A stretch of DNA of 62,645 nucleotides from JAQVEM01 sp964616545 (GTDB lineage: Bacteria > Actinomycetota > Humimicrobiia > Humimicrobiales > Humimicrobiaceae): NCBI GenBank assembly GCA_964616545.1, contig CAZTUA010000030.1:1-62645 (forward strand), in the 5' to 3' direction. Below the pieces are notes generated by a model. That model worked only from the letters and a program-made list of their open reading frames with translations, did no database searches and was not told the DNA's origin. This document shows, one piece after another, positions 18,133 through 26,787 of the stretch (positions are counted from its first letter, which is position 1; every line of letters begins with the position of its first letter). A program made the translations under genes and the position numbers.

Positions 18133-18591
18133 CTAGAATGGTATATCCTCATCGCTAAAGTCAACTTCTTCTATGCTGTCTTCCTTTTTAGTACTGATAC
18201 TACCTGCAGAAATACCTTCTTCGGCACGGGGATTTTTCTCAAGTTTGCATGAAGCAAACTCAAGACTCGGTGCTACTACATTTGCAATAATTCTTACCGC
18301 TGACCTTTTCTGTCCCTCTTTGCTTTCCCATGTATCCTGAGAAAGCCTTCCTGAAACAAGAACCCTGTCTCCCTTGCTCAGGCTCTCTGCACAATTTTCC
18401 GCCAGTTTGAACCATGCCGTAACATTAAAGAAATCAACCTGGGTTTCCCATTCGCCTGAAGTTTTATTCTGAATATTTCTGTTTACGGCAAGACCGAAAC
18501 TTACCACTGCAGTTCCGTTCGGTGTGAACCTTAGCTCGGGGTCTCTTGTAAGATTTCCCAGAATAGTTATATTATTAACACCAAAAGCCAT
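18133..18591 (-). CDS. ssb: Single-stranded DNA-binding protein
   Basis: 152 residues. The OB fold starts at NNITILGNLTRDPELRFTPN and includes FFNVTAWFKLAENCAESLSK and RVLVSGRLSQDTWE. The C-terminus ends in the acidic interaction peptide DFSDEDIPF, which recruits partner proteins. It lies between rpsF and rpsR, the standard arrangement. Confidence 0.97.
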   Translation of the reverse strand: MAFGVNNITILGNLTRDPELRFTPNGTAVVSFGLAVNRNIQNKTSGEWETQVDFFNVTAWFKLAENCAESLSKGDRVLVSGRLSQDTWESKEGQKRSAVRIIANVVAPSLEFASCKLEKNPRAEEGISAGSISTKKEDSIEEVDFSDEDIPF

Positions 18592-18624
18592 TAATACCCA
18601 CCTTCTTTTGATTTTTTATATTAC

Positions 18625-18915
18625 TTAAGATTCATCACTTTTCACAATCAGGTGACGCAATATTTTATCATTGATTTTGTTTATTCTGTCCAGTTCTGAA
18701 ACAATACCGGTATTGCCTTCAAAATAAACTATGACATAATAACCGCTTTCCTGTTTTTTAATTGTATAGGCAAGCCTGCGGACTCCCCACTTATCAACAT
18801 TGGAGACTGTGCATTTTTCTTTCTCTATTAACGAGGTAATCTTGGATAACTCTTTGTCTAAAGCTTCTTCTTCAAGGGATGGGTCAAATATAACCACCAA
18901 TTCATAATTTCTCAA
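18625..18915 (-). CDS. rpsF: Ribosomal protein bS6
   Basis: 96 residues beginning MRNYELVVIFDPSLEEEALD, with WGVRRLAYTIKKQESGYYV in the centre, typical bS6. It binds bS18 in the small subunit. It heads the rpsF-ssb-rpsR-DUF2232-rplI-dnaB group, with a good ribosome-binding site (GGAGG) and its own promoter and leader hairpin. Confidence 0.97.
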   Translation of the reverse strand: MRNYELVVIFDPSLEEEALDKELSKITSLIEKEKCTVSNVDKWGVRRLAYTIKKQESGYYVIVYFEGNTGIVSELDRINKINDKILRHLIVKSDES

Positions 18916-18952
18916 TCTTCTAATCCTCCTGTGGACTAATTTTAATAATTAG

Positions 18953-18975
18953 GTTCTGCCATAGCCTGGCAGAAC
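18953..18975 (-). promoter_or_regulatory. Leader hairpin upstream of rpsF
   Basis: A perfect 9-bp stem GTTCTGCCA / TGGCAGAAC closes a 5-base loop in the rpsF leader, followed at once by a second weaker hairpin CTAATT / AATTAG. No U-run follows the strong stem, so it is not a terminator. rpsF leaders in many bacteria bind the S6:S18 complex for autoregulation; the CCG bulge typical of that motif is not evident, so the assignment is tentative. Confidence 0.5.
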
Positions 18976-19031
18976 AGAAAGATATTAAGATAAAAATATT
19001 TTAATTTTTTACCTTTATTATCATTAGGGAT

Positions 19032-19060
19032 ATTATAACATTTGGGACTATTAATCAATA
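19032..19060 (-). promoter_or_regulatory. Promoter of the rpsF operon
   Basis: On the minus strand TATAAT (19037-19032) lies 17 bases after TATTGA, or 15 bases after the overlapping TTGATT. The resulting transcript starts about 110 bases upstream of rpsF and includes the leader hairpin. Confidence 0.65.
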
Positions 19061-19190
19061 ATTAATTAGGTAATCTGTCACTATTTTATGATATTATTTT
19101 TCCCTGTAATATTATTGTGAAATAATTCCGGTTATCTTTATACTGTTAGAACATTCAGACTTAAAAAGTAGATTCCCCGGTCCCAATTTT

Positions 19191-20069
19191 TTATAAATCT
19201 TTATTTCTCATATACACATTCGTACAGGGATATGGAATCTCGATTCCCACACTGTCAAATTTATCTTTTATCCTCTTTCTCAGCTGCCTTCCTATTGTCC
19301 ACTGCTCGGCTGGTTTTACTTTACATATAACAGTAAATACTACCGCTGAGTCACCAAGCTCACTGATACCGCCGTCACCCAGGATAGTCGGTCTCTCCAG
19401 TATAGAGCTTCTGTATTTTTTATCTTCCATCAGTTCATCAAATATTTCTTCCAGCACTTCTACAACTCTATCTGTGTTTTCACTGTAATGAACACTTACA
19501 TTTACGAGAGCTCTTGACCACGTATGTGTACGGTTGCTCAACTTCATAATTTCTCCATTAGGTATAAAATGAAGGGTTCCTTCCAGATCTCTCAATACCG
19601 TAGTTCTCAGATTAAATTTTTCTACTACTCCTGAAGTGTCTCCTATAGTTACTATATCATTTACCTGATACCATTGTTCCAGCAATATAAATATTCCATT
19701 TATCAGATCCTTTATAAGGCTCTGGGCTCCAAAACCAATTACAATTCCTGCAACACCTGCACCGGCAAGCAGCGGGGTAACAGATATGCCTATCTGGTCA
19801 GCTATTACAAGCAATCCAACCAGCACCGCAACTACAACTATCAAATTAGATATAACACTCGTAAGAGTGAAGGTACGCTTCTTGATAAGGATTTTTTCGT
19901 CGCTGATATTTTTCTCAACCAGCCTTCTCATTCTCCCGGCAACAATTCTTACCACAACTACTATAACCAGCAGAGCTGCTATTATTATTACGATATTCAG
20001 CCAGTTATCCATAAAATTCCTGGCTATATTGCCTGTGGTAACTTCCAGAGCTTCACTATTATCTTCCAT
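19191..20069 (-). CDS. Small-conductance mechanosensitive channel, MscS family
   Basis: 292 residues. Three hydrophobic segments occupy about residues 20-125 and the pore-lining helix is AGAGVAGIVIGFGAQSLIKD, typical of MscS. The beta domain follows (QWYQVNDIVTIGDTSGVVEKF). The family opens under membrane tension to release solutes after osmotic downshock. It is the last gene of the nicotinamidase-NAPRTase-phosphatase run, 40 bases after the phosphatase; the functional link is unclear. Confidence 0.93.
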   Translation of the reverse strand: MEDNSEALEVTTGNIARNFMDNWLNIVIIIAALLVIVVVVRIVAGRMRRLVEKNISDEKILIKKRTFTLTSVISNLIVVVAVLVGLLVIADQIGISVTPLLAGAGVAGIVIGFGAQSLIKDLINGIFILLEQWYQVNDIVTIGDTSGVVEKFNLRTTVLRDLEGTLHFIPNGEIMKLSNRTHTWSRALVNVSVHYSENTDRVVEVLEEIFDELMEDKKYRSSILERPTILGDGGISELGDSAVVFTVICKVKPAEQWTIGRQLRKRIKDKFDSVGIEIPYPCTNVYMRNKDL

Positions 20070-20109
20070 TTATATGTCACCCTCTTTAAAATTTTTTTTT
20101 AAAATTTTT

Positions 20110-20790
20110 TTAATCTGTTTTGCTGCCTCTCAGCGCAATGTAAGTTTCTATAATCTTATCTTCGTTTTCATCATATTGAGGCCTTAGATGGCCTGTATAG
20201 TTTATTGCCGAAATAAAAGGAAACCCTCTGTGTATGACCGCTATATTTATTGCACACTCTCTCTGAATAACAGAACCCCACCTTAACGGAGGTATCTGAA
20301 GCCAGTGAGTTAAAAGAGAGAGTATGACTCCTCCATGAGTTATAACTGCCACATTGCTTTTGTCTTCGTTTTCATTAATAATATTTTCTATTACTTCCAC
20401 TGCTCTCCACTGGACATCCTTAAAGCTCTCTCCCCCTGTGGGTGAATTATTATAGGGGTCCTTCAGCCAATTCCGGTAATCATCGGGGAACTCCCTGTTT
20501 ATCATGTCAAATTTTATTCCTTCCCACTTTCCAAAACTGATTTCTCTTAAATTATCCCTTACTATCACATCATGATTTCTATCCTTTTTTATAATACTGG
20601 CAGTATTCAGGGCGCGCTTGAGCGGGCTGCTGTAAACCCGGGAGATATTTACTCTTGATAAATATTCGGCCGCAAGCCCGGCCTGCTGTATACCCAGACT
20701 GGTCAAACCGATATCTTCTTTACCCTGGTATCTTCCCTCTTTATTCCACACAGTCTGTCCGTGCCTTATCAAAAAAAACTTAACTCCCAT
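20110..20790 (-). CDS. Histidine phosphatase superfamily protein
   Basis: 226 residues. The phosphohistidine motif LIRHGQTVWNKEGRYQG is at residues 7-23, with the second histidine in VITHGGVI near residue 150 and catalytic Arg in SSPLKRALNTA. These show a phosphoglycerate-mutase-like phosphatase, the group that includes alpha-ribazole phosphatase and broad-specificity sugar phosphatases. Position beside NAD-salvage genes suggests a nucleotide or sugar-phosphate substrate, but this is inference. Confidence 0.9.
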   Translation of the reverse strand: MGVKFFLIRHGQTVWNKEGRYQGKEDIGLTSLGIQQAGLAAEYLSRVNISRVYSSPLKRALNTASIIKKDRNHDVIVRDNLREISFGKWEGIKFDMINREFPDDYRNWLKDPYNNSPTGGESFKDVQWRAVEVIENIINENEDKSNVAVITHGGVILSLLTHWLQIPPLRWGSVIQRECAINIAVIHRGFPFISAINYTGHLRPQYDENEDKIIETYIALRGSKTD

Positions 20791-20830
20791 TCAAATCCCT
20801 TTCTGCTTTTTCTTTTCTGCTTTTATTTAA

Positions 20831-22006
20831 TTAAATTTCTAAAAATTGCAACTGTTTTAATATCTTTTCCCGTATATCTGAAGCCTCTGGGAAACTGTAT
20901 AATATTTTTCCTTCCTTTACCGCTTCTACGAATAAATCCTTATAGACACTGCCGCACTTTCCGCACCTGTAATCCGATGTTTTCTTTTCTTCCAGTATTA
21001 CTCTATCATCGAAACAATTGTTGCATCTAATTACTTTCTTTGCTCCCGACATCTTCCCTCTTTTTGCTATCTTTTCGCCCTCAATCTCCACTATATCCAT
21101 TGAGAAATCCAGTACTCTTGCCCCGCTTACCGCAGTTCCAATGCCAAAAACATCTACCACATCCCTCAGGTTCAGAATATCTCCTTCGTCAAGTCCGCCG
21201 CTTACAACAAGCTTTACCTCATTAAACCCTCTTATATCCAGTTCCCATCTCACTTCTTCCAGAATCTTTTTAAAATCCCCTCTCCTTGACGATGGGGTAT
21301 CCAGTCTTACCCCGAATAAATCCCTGCCAAGACTTCTGGCTACCCTTATGGCTTCAAATTTTTCATCATTAAATGTATCAATAAGGGAAATTCTTTTAAT
21401 TTTTGGTTCAATAACCTGATTAAAGGCTTTTGTCGCTTCGACTGTGTCTCCCATAATAAGAATAAGCGCATGGGGTATGGTACCAACCGGTTCACTGCCA
21501 ATTAATTCAGCACCGAGTGTTGTTGAAACACCGTCAGCCCCGCCAATAAAAGCGCTTCTTTCCACCATTGGTGTTATTGCCGGATGAACTCTTCTGGCAC
21601 CGAAGCTGTATACAAGCTTATCCTGTGCGGCTATCCTGCACCTTGCCGCTTTTGTGGCTATTCCGCTTGACTGGCATAAAAATCCCAGGATAGCTGTCTC
21701 GTATATACCGAAATCAAGGTATTTCCCTTCAATAACCATAACGGGCTGGAATTCTCTGAATACTGTACCTTCGGGCATACATCTTATTGATATCTTATCC
21801 ACGGCTGAGAGAAGTTTAAGTGCTTCCTCTATTCCTGCAAGAACTCCCCATGTATAGCCAGAAGGGAAACTTTTTAAAAATATCTCAGCCTTAACGCGGG
21901 GGTTTTCCCTGATATCTTTTAATATTTTCTCTGTTCTCTCAAAATATATATCTGTCAGTCTGCCCTTTTTTATGTCATCGTCATCTGCTGTGTGAAACAT
22001 AGGCAA
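20831..22006 (-). CDS. Nicotinate phosphoribosyltransferase with C-terminal zinc-ribbon-like part
   Basis: 391 residues. The type II phosphoribosyltransferase barrel is shown by SSGIATKAARCRIAAQ, the segment FGARRVHPAITP and VSGGLDEGDILNLRDVVDVF. It converts nicotinate and PRPP to NaMN. After about residue 330 two CxxC pairs (CNNC and CGKC, 21 residues apart) form a zinc-knuckle-like tail, a layout reported for the archaeal (Thermoplasma) enzyme. It lies 5 bases after the nicotinamidase gene, so nicotinamide is deamidated and reloaded by adjacent products. Confidence 0.93.
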   Translation of the reverse strand: MPMFHTADDDDIKKGRLTDIYFERTEKILKDIRENPRVKAEIFLKSFPSGYTWGVLAGIEEALKLLSAVDKISIRCMPEGTVFREFQPVMVIEGKYLDFGIYETAILGFLCQSSGIATKAARCRIAAQDKLVYSFGARRVHPAITPMVERSAFIGGADGVSTTLGAELIGSEPVGTIPHALILIMGDTVEATKAFNQVIEPKIKRISLIDTFNDEKFEAIRVARSLGRDLFGVRLDTPSSRRGDFKKILEEVRWELDIRGFNEVKLVVSGGLDEGDILNLRDVVDVFGIGTAVSGARVLDFSMDIVEIEGEKIAKRGKMSGAKKVIRCNNCFDDRVILEEKKTSDYRCGKCGSVYKDLFVEAVKEGKILYSFPEASDIREKILKQLQFLEI

Positions 22007-22011
22007 TTCCC

Positions 22012-22530
22012 TTAGATTATGTTTGCTTTAAGTACGTTTTTCATTTGCTCCAGCGCGAATTTGTGGTCTCTTGCATTTATACCTGCAACAGCATCTTTTA
22101 CTACATCAACCTTATACCCTCTCATCACTGCATCAGCTACAGTGTAGAGAATACAAATGTTTGTTACGTCACCGGTAACTATTATTTTTTCTACTTCCAA
22201 CTTTTTTAATATCTCGTCCAGATTTGTGTTATAAAATCCTGAAAAAGTTTTTTTCCTCACAATTATATCCGTACCCTCCGGTTTTAATTCTTCTAATATT
22301 TTTGCTCCTTCTGTGCCTTTTACAGCATGCCGGGGAAATATCTCAAACTCTCTATCATTCTCTTCGTGGCTGTCACACAGATAAATTACGTGGTAACCTT
22401 CACTTCTCGCCTTTTCGATTTCCCTTTTTATGGGCTCTATTATTCGTTCAATTTTCGGAACCCTGAGAGGTGCATCCTCAAGGATAAAATCATTCAGCAT
22501 ATCTATTATCAGCAAAGCTTTACTGCTCAT
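22012..22530 (-). CDS. Nicotinamidase / isochorismatase-family hydrolase
   Basis: 172 residues. The catalytic Asp is in LLIIDMLNDFI (residue 9), the Lys in VRKKTFSGF (about 93) and the Cys in TNICILYTVADA (about 128), the triad of the family. Metal-ligand and substrate residues of CDSHEEND and FPRHAVKGTEGA match nicotinamidases. Together with the following phosphoribosyltransferase gene this gives salvage of nicotinamide to NaMN. Isochorismatase activity is less likely from context. Confidence 0.92.
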   Translation of the reverse strand: MSSKALLIIDMLNDFILEDAPLRVPKIERIIEPIKREIEKARSEGYHVIYLCDSHEENDREFEIFPRHAVKGTEGAKILEELKPEGTDIIVRKKTFSGFYNTNLDEILKKLEVEKIIVTGDVTNICILYTVADAVMRGYKVDVVKDAVAGINARDHKFALEQMKNVLKANII

Positions 22531-22749
22531 TATCTATCACCCCGCAAATGAAAACTTTTAAAATAAACAACAGTTTTTATAATTATACGCAGAAATTTCT
22601 ATTCAGTATTCTTAATTTATACCCCTGTATTTTAATGCTTGCCGGTATTTATATAGATATAATAATACTATCTGAAATAATACCATCTGAAAAGGTTAAT
22701 TTTGAATTTTACAATATCTGCAAATTTGTATATTGTTTTTTTAACTGAC

Positions 22750-22770
22750 CCTCTATAAAATTAATAGAGG
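22750..22770 (+). repeat. Hairpin upstream of the GerMN gene
   Basis: CCTCTAT and ATAGAGG form a perfect 7-bp inverted repeat with a 7-base loop. A second small hairpin, ACCGC-ATT-GCGGT, sits at 22797-22809, just before the ribosome-binding site of the next gene. No U-run follows the first. They could serve as operator or leader structures; nothing more can be said. Confidence 0.4.
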
Positions 22771-22822
22771 CAGTAATTGCATTTAAAAATAATAAAACCG
22801 CATTGCGGTAATCAGGAGAAAA

Positions 22823-23362
22823 ATGAAAAAAAATAAAATAATAAGGTTTCTCTTTACCGGTGTAATAATTATATTAGGCATATTTCTTATATCGTTGCTC
22901 ACCTCCTGTACACACAGTGTCTCGCTATACTTTGCCGCCCAGTCCGAAACAGAAGCATACCTCGTAAAAGAAACCAGAGAAATTCCCGTAAGTGAAAGTT
23001 TTTATGAAAATGTACTCAAAGAGTTGATAAAGGGGCCTGAAAGCAGCGATCTTTATCCCACAGTTCCCTCTGATGTTAAAGTTAATTCAGTAAAAATTTC
23101 AAACGGGACCGCTGTTGTGGATTTTAGCAGGGAAATTATAACAAACTTTGAGGAGATACCCCACAGCTCAACCACGGAAATGCTGGCAATTTTTTCTATC
23201 GTCAACACATTAACCGAATTCGAAGACATAGATACTGTTAGAATAACGGTAGAGGGCAGGCAAAGCGGCCAGGTAGAGGGGCTTTATATAGAAGATTTCT
23301 GGGGACACATTGGCATCCATGAAGAATTCACCAGAGACGAAACAATTATAAAGGACTCGTAA
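22823..23362 (+). CDS. GerMN-domain lipoprotein
   Basis: 179 residues. A hydrophobic N-terminus ends in the lipobox LTSC (Cys 29), so it is a lipoprotein. The rest is one GerMN domain: VSLYFAAQ, then VLKELIKGPESSDLYPTVPS, VKISNGTAVVDFS and FSIVNTLTEFEDI. GerMN proteins were first seen in the spore germination protein GerM and occur in envelope lipoproteins of many non-spore-formers. The ribosome-binding site AGGAG is good. It lies 33 bases before a dehydratase-family gene; any joint role is not evident. Confidence 0.9.
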   Translation: MKKNKIIRFLFTGVIIILGIFLISLLTSCTHSVSLYFAAQSETEAYLVKETREIPVSESFYENVLKELIKGPESSDLYPTVPSDVKVNSVKISNGTAVVDFSREIITNFEEIPHSSTTEMLAIFSIVNTLTEFEDIDTVRITVEGRQSGQVEGLYIEDFWGHIGIHEEFTRDETIIKDS

Positions 23363-23395
23363 CCGCCATCACCGGCAGAATTTAAACGGTAGAGA

Positions 23396-24544
23396 ATGTC
23401 AAAAGAACAGGAAATCACCAGTACTATAAAAAATAAAATAAACAATATTAGTAGTTTTTTTAATAATGAACAGCTGCTTGCCAGCAGCGAATCCCGGTTA
23501 GGCTGGTTCTGCACTTATACGCCAGAAGAACTTATAATTGCCGGAGGATTCATTCCTTATAGAATATTTGGAAGAAAAAAAATATCAAAATCAGAAAGTT
23601 ATTTCCCCATAAATTTTTGCCCTTATATTAAATCAGGCTGGGAAAGCCTTCTCGATAATACCACTGATCTAAAAGGTCTGGTATTTACCAGTTCCTGTGA
23701 CGGGATGAGAAGGCTCTATGATACAGCCTGCAGGTACCTTAAGAATATTCCTTCTTATCTGCTTGATGTCCCCCATATAACAGGAGAAGATTCTCTAAAT
23801 TTTTTTGTCTCCGGCATAAAAGATATGAAAACATTTATAGAAAAGATAAGGGGTAAAAAAATAACCGCTCTGGAGATAGAAAAGTCAATTATAACCGTCA
23901 ACAGAAAAAGAGAACTCTTAAAAGAGTTGAATAATTTTTATAAAAATTTTCCCGGCATTCTTGATATTACAACTTACTATGAAATTCTTGAACTTGCTCT
24001 TGTATCTGAACCGGAGATTTTTATAGATAAACTAAAAAAATATTTAATATTCACAAAAGAGATTACCGGCAGAAACAGAAAATGTTTACAGCCGGACTAT
24101 AAGGATTTTCCATCCGTAATGATTATAGGAAACTTTATTGCCGAAAAAAAACTATGGCAAATATTATCGTCAATGAATTTAAATCTGGCTTTTGATGACC
24201 TTTGCACTTCCTCAAGGTATTTTGAGAAGCAGGTTGAATCAGGCAATGATAAAGATTTTATGGTACAGATTGCCAGAAGGTATTTGTATAAACCAGGATG
24301 CATGAGGATGGCCGGCCTGGGGTCAAAATTATCCGAAATTGAAAATAATATATTAAAAAACGATATAAAAGGTGTAATGTTTATAAGTCTGAAATTTTGT
24401 GATACCATGCTTTATTCTTTTCCTGTCCTGAAAAAGAAACTGGCCGGTATGGGAATTCCAGTCTTATATCTGGAACTGGAATATAATAATTTTTCAGAGG
24501 GCCAGGCAAAAACAAGGATTCAGGCTTTCCTGGAAATGCTTTAA
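23396..24544 (+). CDS. 2-hydroxyacyl-CoA dehydratase / benzoyl-CoA reductase family subunit (HgdB/BcrC-like)
   Basis: 382 residues. The three cysteines expected to bind an iron-sulfur cluster are in GWFCTYTPEELIIAGG (about residue 40), NFCPYIKSGW (about 77) and SSCDGMRRLYD (about 101). The C-terminus ends in the family segment YNNFSEGQAKTRIQAFLEML. Relatives are low-potential Fe-S proteins that dehydrate 2-hydroxyacyl-CoA, reduce aromatic CoA esters, or carry a double-cubane cluster. It forms a set with the next two genes. No CoA-transferase, acyl-CoA dehydrogenase or ETF gene is nearby, so the substrate is unknown. Confidence 0.88.
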   Translation: MSKEQEITSTIKNKINNISSFFNNEQLLASSESRLGWFCTYTPEELIIAGGFIPYRIFGRKKISKSESYFPINFCPYIKSGWESLLDNTTDLKGLVFTSSCDGMRRLYDTACRYLKNIPSYLLDVPHITGEDSLNFFVSGIKDMKTFIEKIRGKKITALEIEKSIITVNRKRELLKELNNFYKNFPGILDITTYYEILELALVSEPEIFIDKLKKYLIFTKEITGRNRKCLQPDYKDFPSVMIIGNFIAEKKLWQILSSMNLNLAFDDLCTSSRYFEKQVESGNDKDFMVQIARRYLYKPGCMRMAGLGSKLSEIENNILKNDIKGVMFISLKFCDTMLYSFPVLKKKLAGMGIPVLYLELEYNNFSEGQAKTRIQAFLEML

Positions 24545-24569
24545 AAATTATAATGGATTCTAAAAATAT

Positions 24570-24625
24570 CTGTAACAGACATACCCGATATGGATAAAAA
24601 CCATTATTTTTAGGGTCTGTTATAG
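24570..24625 (+). terminator. Long hairpin with U-rich tail between two dehydratase subunit genes
   Basis: CTGTAACAGA (24570-24579) pairs with TCTGTTATAG (24616-24625), 10 pairs with one G-U. CCC (24584-24586) can pair with GGG (24613-24615) and TGG with CCA further in. TTTTATT follows. This could be an attenuator or a processing site that sets unequal levels of the two subunits. The lower stem is AT-rich, so termination may be weak. Confidence 0.4.
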
Positions 24626-24660
24626 TTTTATTATCAACTTTAATATACATATTGGTTAAA

Positions 24661-25956
24661 ATGGGAGTAAAAGACAGGCTAAAAACTGATATACAGAGGA
24701 ATTTAAACCGGAGATATATAAAAAGGCTCCTCGGTATTATTTCCCTAAAACCTCTTCTTTATGCTTACGGGAATACTTTCCTCTCAGCAGCAGATAAATA
24801 TCTGAATATATTTACATTAGAAAGCCTCAAAAAGGCATACTCTGATAATAGCGGTCCTGTTGGCTATGGCTCACTCTTCTTGCCTTATGAGATGTTCCAT
24901 GCAATGGGAATTACTCCTTTCCTTCCTGAAGTCATGGCAGGATTCACGGCCAGCCTGGGACTTGCACCCCAGACACTAAAAAAAGCTTCCTCAGGCTGGT
25001 ATTCTCAGGACCTGTGCACCTTTCACAGGAGTGCATCGGGGGCAGTGGAGATGGATCTTTTTCCGGAGCCGGATTTTATCATAACAACCAATCTGGCATG
25101 TGATGCCGCACAGAAATCATTCTATATAGATTCAATAAAGTACAATATCGAAAAAAACTTTTATATGATTGATGTCCCCTACTACCAATCAAAAGAGTCT
25201 CTTCTTTATCTTACCCGCCAGATTGAAAAAATATGTACTGATATGTACGCAAAAATGGGTAAAAAACCTGATATGGCCAGGTTCAGAGAGGTTATTGGTC
25301 TTTCAAATGAATTTAGAAGCTGGGCAATTAAAGTCAATAACCTGAGAAAAGTCCTTACGGACTATCCTCCCTTTTACAGCGGGCTTAATTTTATCCTGCC
25401 TTTCCACGGTCTTGCAGGAACAAAAGAAGCAGTAACTCTCTACAGGCAGATGTACAGGGAATTCAAGGATTGTCTGGATAAAAAAAATACCGGTCCACGG
25501 GAAAAAAAAGAAGACAGCAAAGGTTCTGTAAAAAGAATCCTCTGGCTCCATTTAAAACCCTACTACGGCAGTGAAATTTTTGATATATTAAACAAAGAGA
25601 ATTTCAGGGTTGTATTTGAAGAAATTAATCATGTTTACTGGCCAGAACTTGACCCTGATAGGCCTTTTGAAAGCCTTGCCATAAAAATGCTCTCCCACTT
25701 TCTGGCGGGCAGTATAGACAGGCGGGTCAATGTGGCTCTTGAAGCTGCCAGGGATTATAAGGTTGACGGAGCTATATTATTCTCTCACTGGGGTTGCAGG
25801 CAGAGTAACGGCGGGGCAAGAATCATAAAGGACAGCCTTAAAAAAATTAATATCCCGGCTCTTATTCTTGACGGTGACTGTGTTGACCGGAACAATTCAT
25901 CACAGGGACAGGTAAAAACAAGATTGCAGGGATTTATCGAAATTCTAAATTCATAA
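24661..25956 (+). CDS. 2-hydroxyacyl-CoA dehydratase family protein, second subunit
   Basis: 431 residues from the ATG at 24661; a TTG nine bases earlier is an alternative, and neither has a strong ribosome-binding site. It is a divergent member of the same family: FLPYEMFHAMGITPFLPEV replaces the CxYxPxE segment, with further cysteines in LCTFHRSASG, NLACDAAQKS, HWGCRQSNGG and DGDCVDRNN. The C-terminus again ends SQGQVKTRLQGFIEIL. Two subunits plus activator match the layout of A/B dehydratase components. The first Fe-S cysteine position is not conserved in the usual context. Confidence 0.85.
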   Translation: MGVKDRLKTDIQRNLNRRYIKRLLGIISLKPLLYAYGNTFLSAADKYLNIFTLESLKKAYSDNSGPVGYGSLFLPYEMFHAMGITPFLPEVMAGFTASLGLAPQTLKKASSGWYSQDLCTFHRSASGAVEMDLFPEPDFIITTNLACDAAQKSFYIDSIKYNIEKNFYMIDVPYYQSKESLLYLTRQIEKICTDMYAKMGKKPDMARFREVIGLSNEFRSWAIKVNNLRKVLTDYPPFYSGLNFILPFHGLAGTKEAVTLYRQMYREFKDCLDKKNTGPREKKEDSKGSVKRILWLHLKPYYGSEIFDILNKENFRVVFEEINHVYWPELDPDRPFESLAIKMLSHFLAGSIDRRVNVALEAARDYKVDGAILFSHWGCRQSNGGARIIKDSLKKINIPALILDGDCVDRNNSSQGQVKTRLQGFIEILNS

Positions 25957-25976
25957 CTGATACGGAAAGGAAGCTA

Positions 25977-26750
25977 ATGTATACATGCGGTATTGATGTG
26001 GGTTCAGTTTCAACCGAAGTTGTAATATTGAACTCTGGAAATGATAAAATCGAATCCTACATTATAACGCCTACCGGTTCGGATAGTAAAAATACAGCCA
26101 GAAAAGCATTTGATGATTCCCTGAGGAAAGCCGGTCTTTCCGGCAGCGATATAAAAGCTGTTGTGGCGACCGGATACGGCAGGATTAATATCCCCTTTGC
26201 CGATAAAAATATAACCGAAATAAGCTGCCATGCACGCGGTGCGGCATTTTCATTTCCGGATTTAAAAACAGTAATAGATATTGGCGGACAGGACAGTAAA
26301 GTTATTAAGCTGGAAAGCGGGAACCCCATCGATTTTTTGATGAATGATAAATGTGCGGCCGGAACAGGAAGGTTTCTGGAAGTTATGGCTGTAGCGCTTG
26401 AAACAGACCTGAAGGATTTTGCAGATATTTTTCTCAAAACTGCCGGGAAGGCAGACATTACCTCAACCTGCACAGTTTTTGCCGAGTCTGAAATAGTTTC
26501 ACTTATCGGACACGGCGAGAATAAAAATAAAATCATAAAGGGGCTTGTTTATTCCATTGCTGACAGGATTACTTCTATGGTTGAAAGAGTCGGGCTTGAA
26601 GAACCTGTCTGCATGACGGGAGGGGTGGCAAAGAATCTTGGTGTTGTAAAAGCACTTGAAGAAAAGCTGGAAGCAAAAATGAATATTCCCGATGAGCCAC
26701 AGATAACCGGGGCGCTGGGCGCAGCATATCTTGCCAGGAAATTTTGCTGA
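25977..26750 (+). CDS. ATP-dependent activator of 2-hydroxyacyl-CoA dehydratase (HgdC/BadF/BadG family)
   Basis: 257 residues with the ASKHA fold. The ATP-binding motif GIDVGSVSTEVVIL is at residues 5-18, DIGGQDSKVI near 103, and the two cysteines for the bridging [4Fe-4S] cluster are in DKCAAGTGRF (about 125) and TSTCTVFAESE (about 163). These homodimers use ATP to push one low-potential electron into their partner. Start ATG is preceded by AAGGAAG. It completes the three-gene set, 20 bases after the second subunit gene. Confidence 0.95.
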   Translation: MYTCGIDVGSVSTEVVILNSGNDKIESYIITPTGSDSKNTARKAFDDSLRKAGLSGSDIKAVVATGYGRINIPFADKNITEISCHARGAAFSFPDLKTVIDIGGQDSKVIKLESGNPIDFLMNDKCAAGTGRFLEVMAVALETDLKDFADIFLKTAGKADITSTCTVFAESEIVSLIGHGENKNKIIKGLVYSIADRITSMVERVGLEEPVCMTGGVAKNLGVVKALEEKLEAKMNIPDEPQITGALGAAYLARKFC

Positions 26751-26787
26751 TTTCTTATTGTGCGTAAACTTAAATTGTTTTTTAGCT

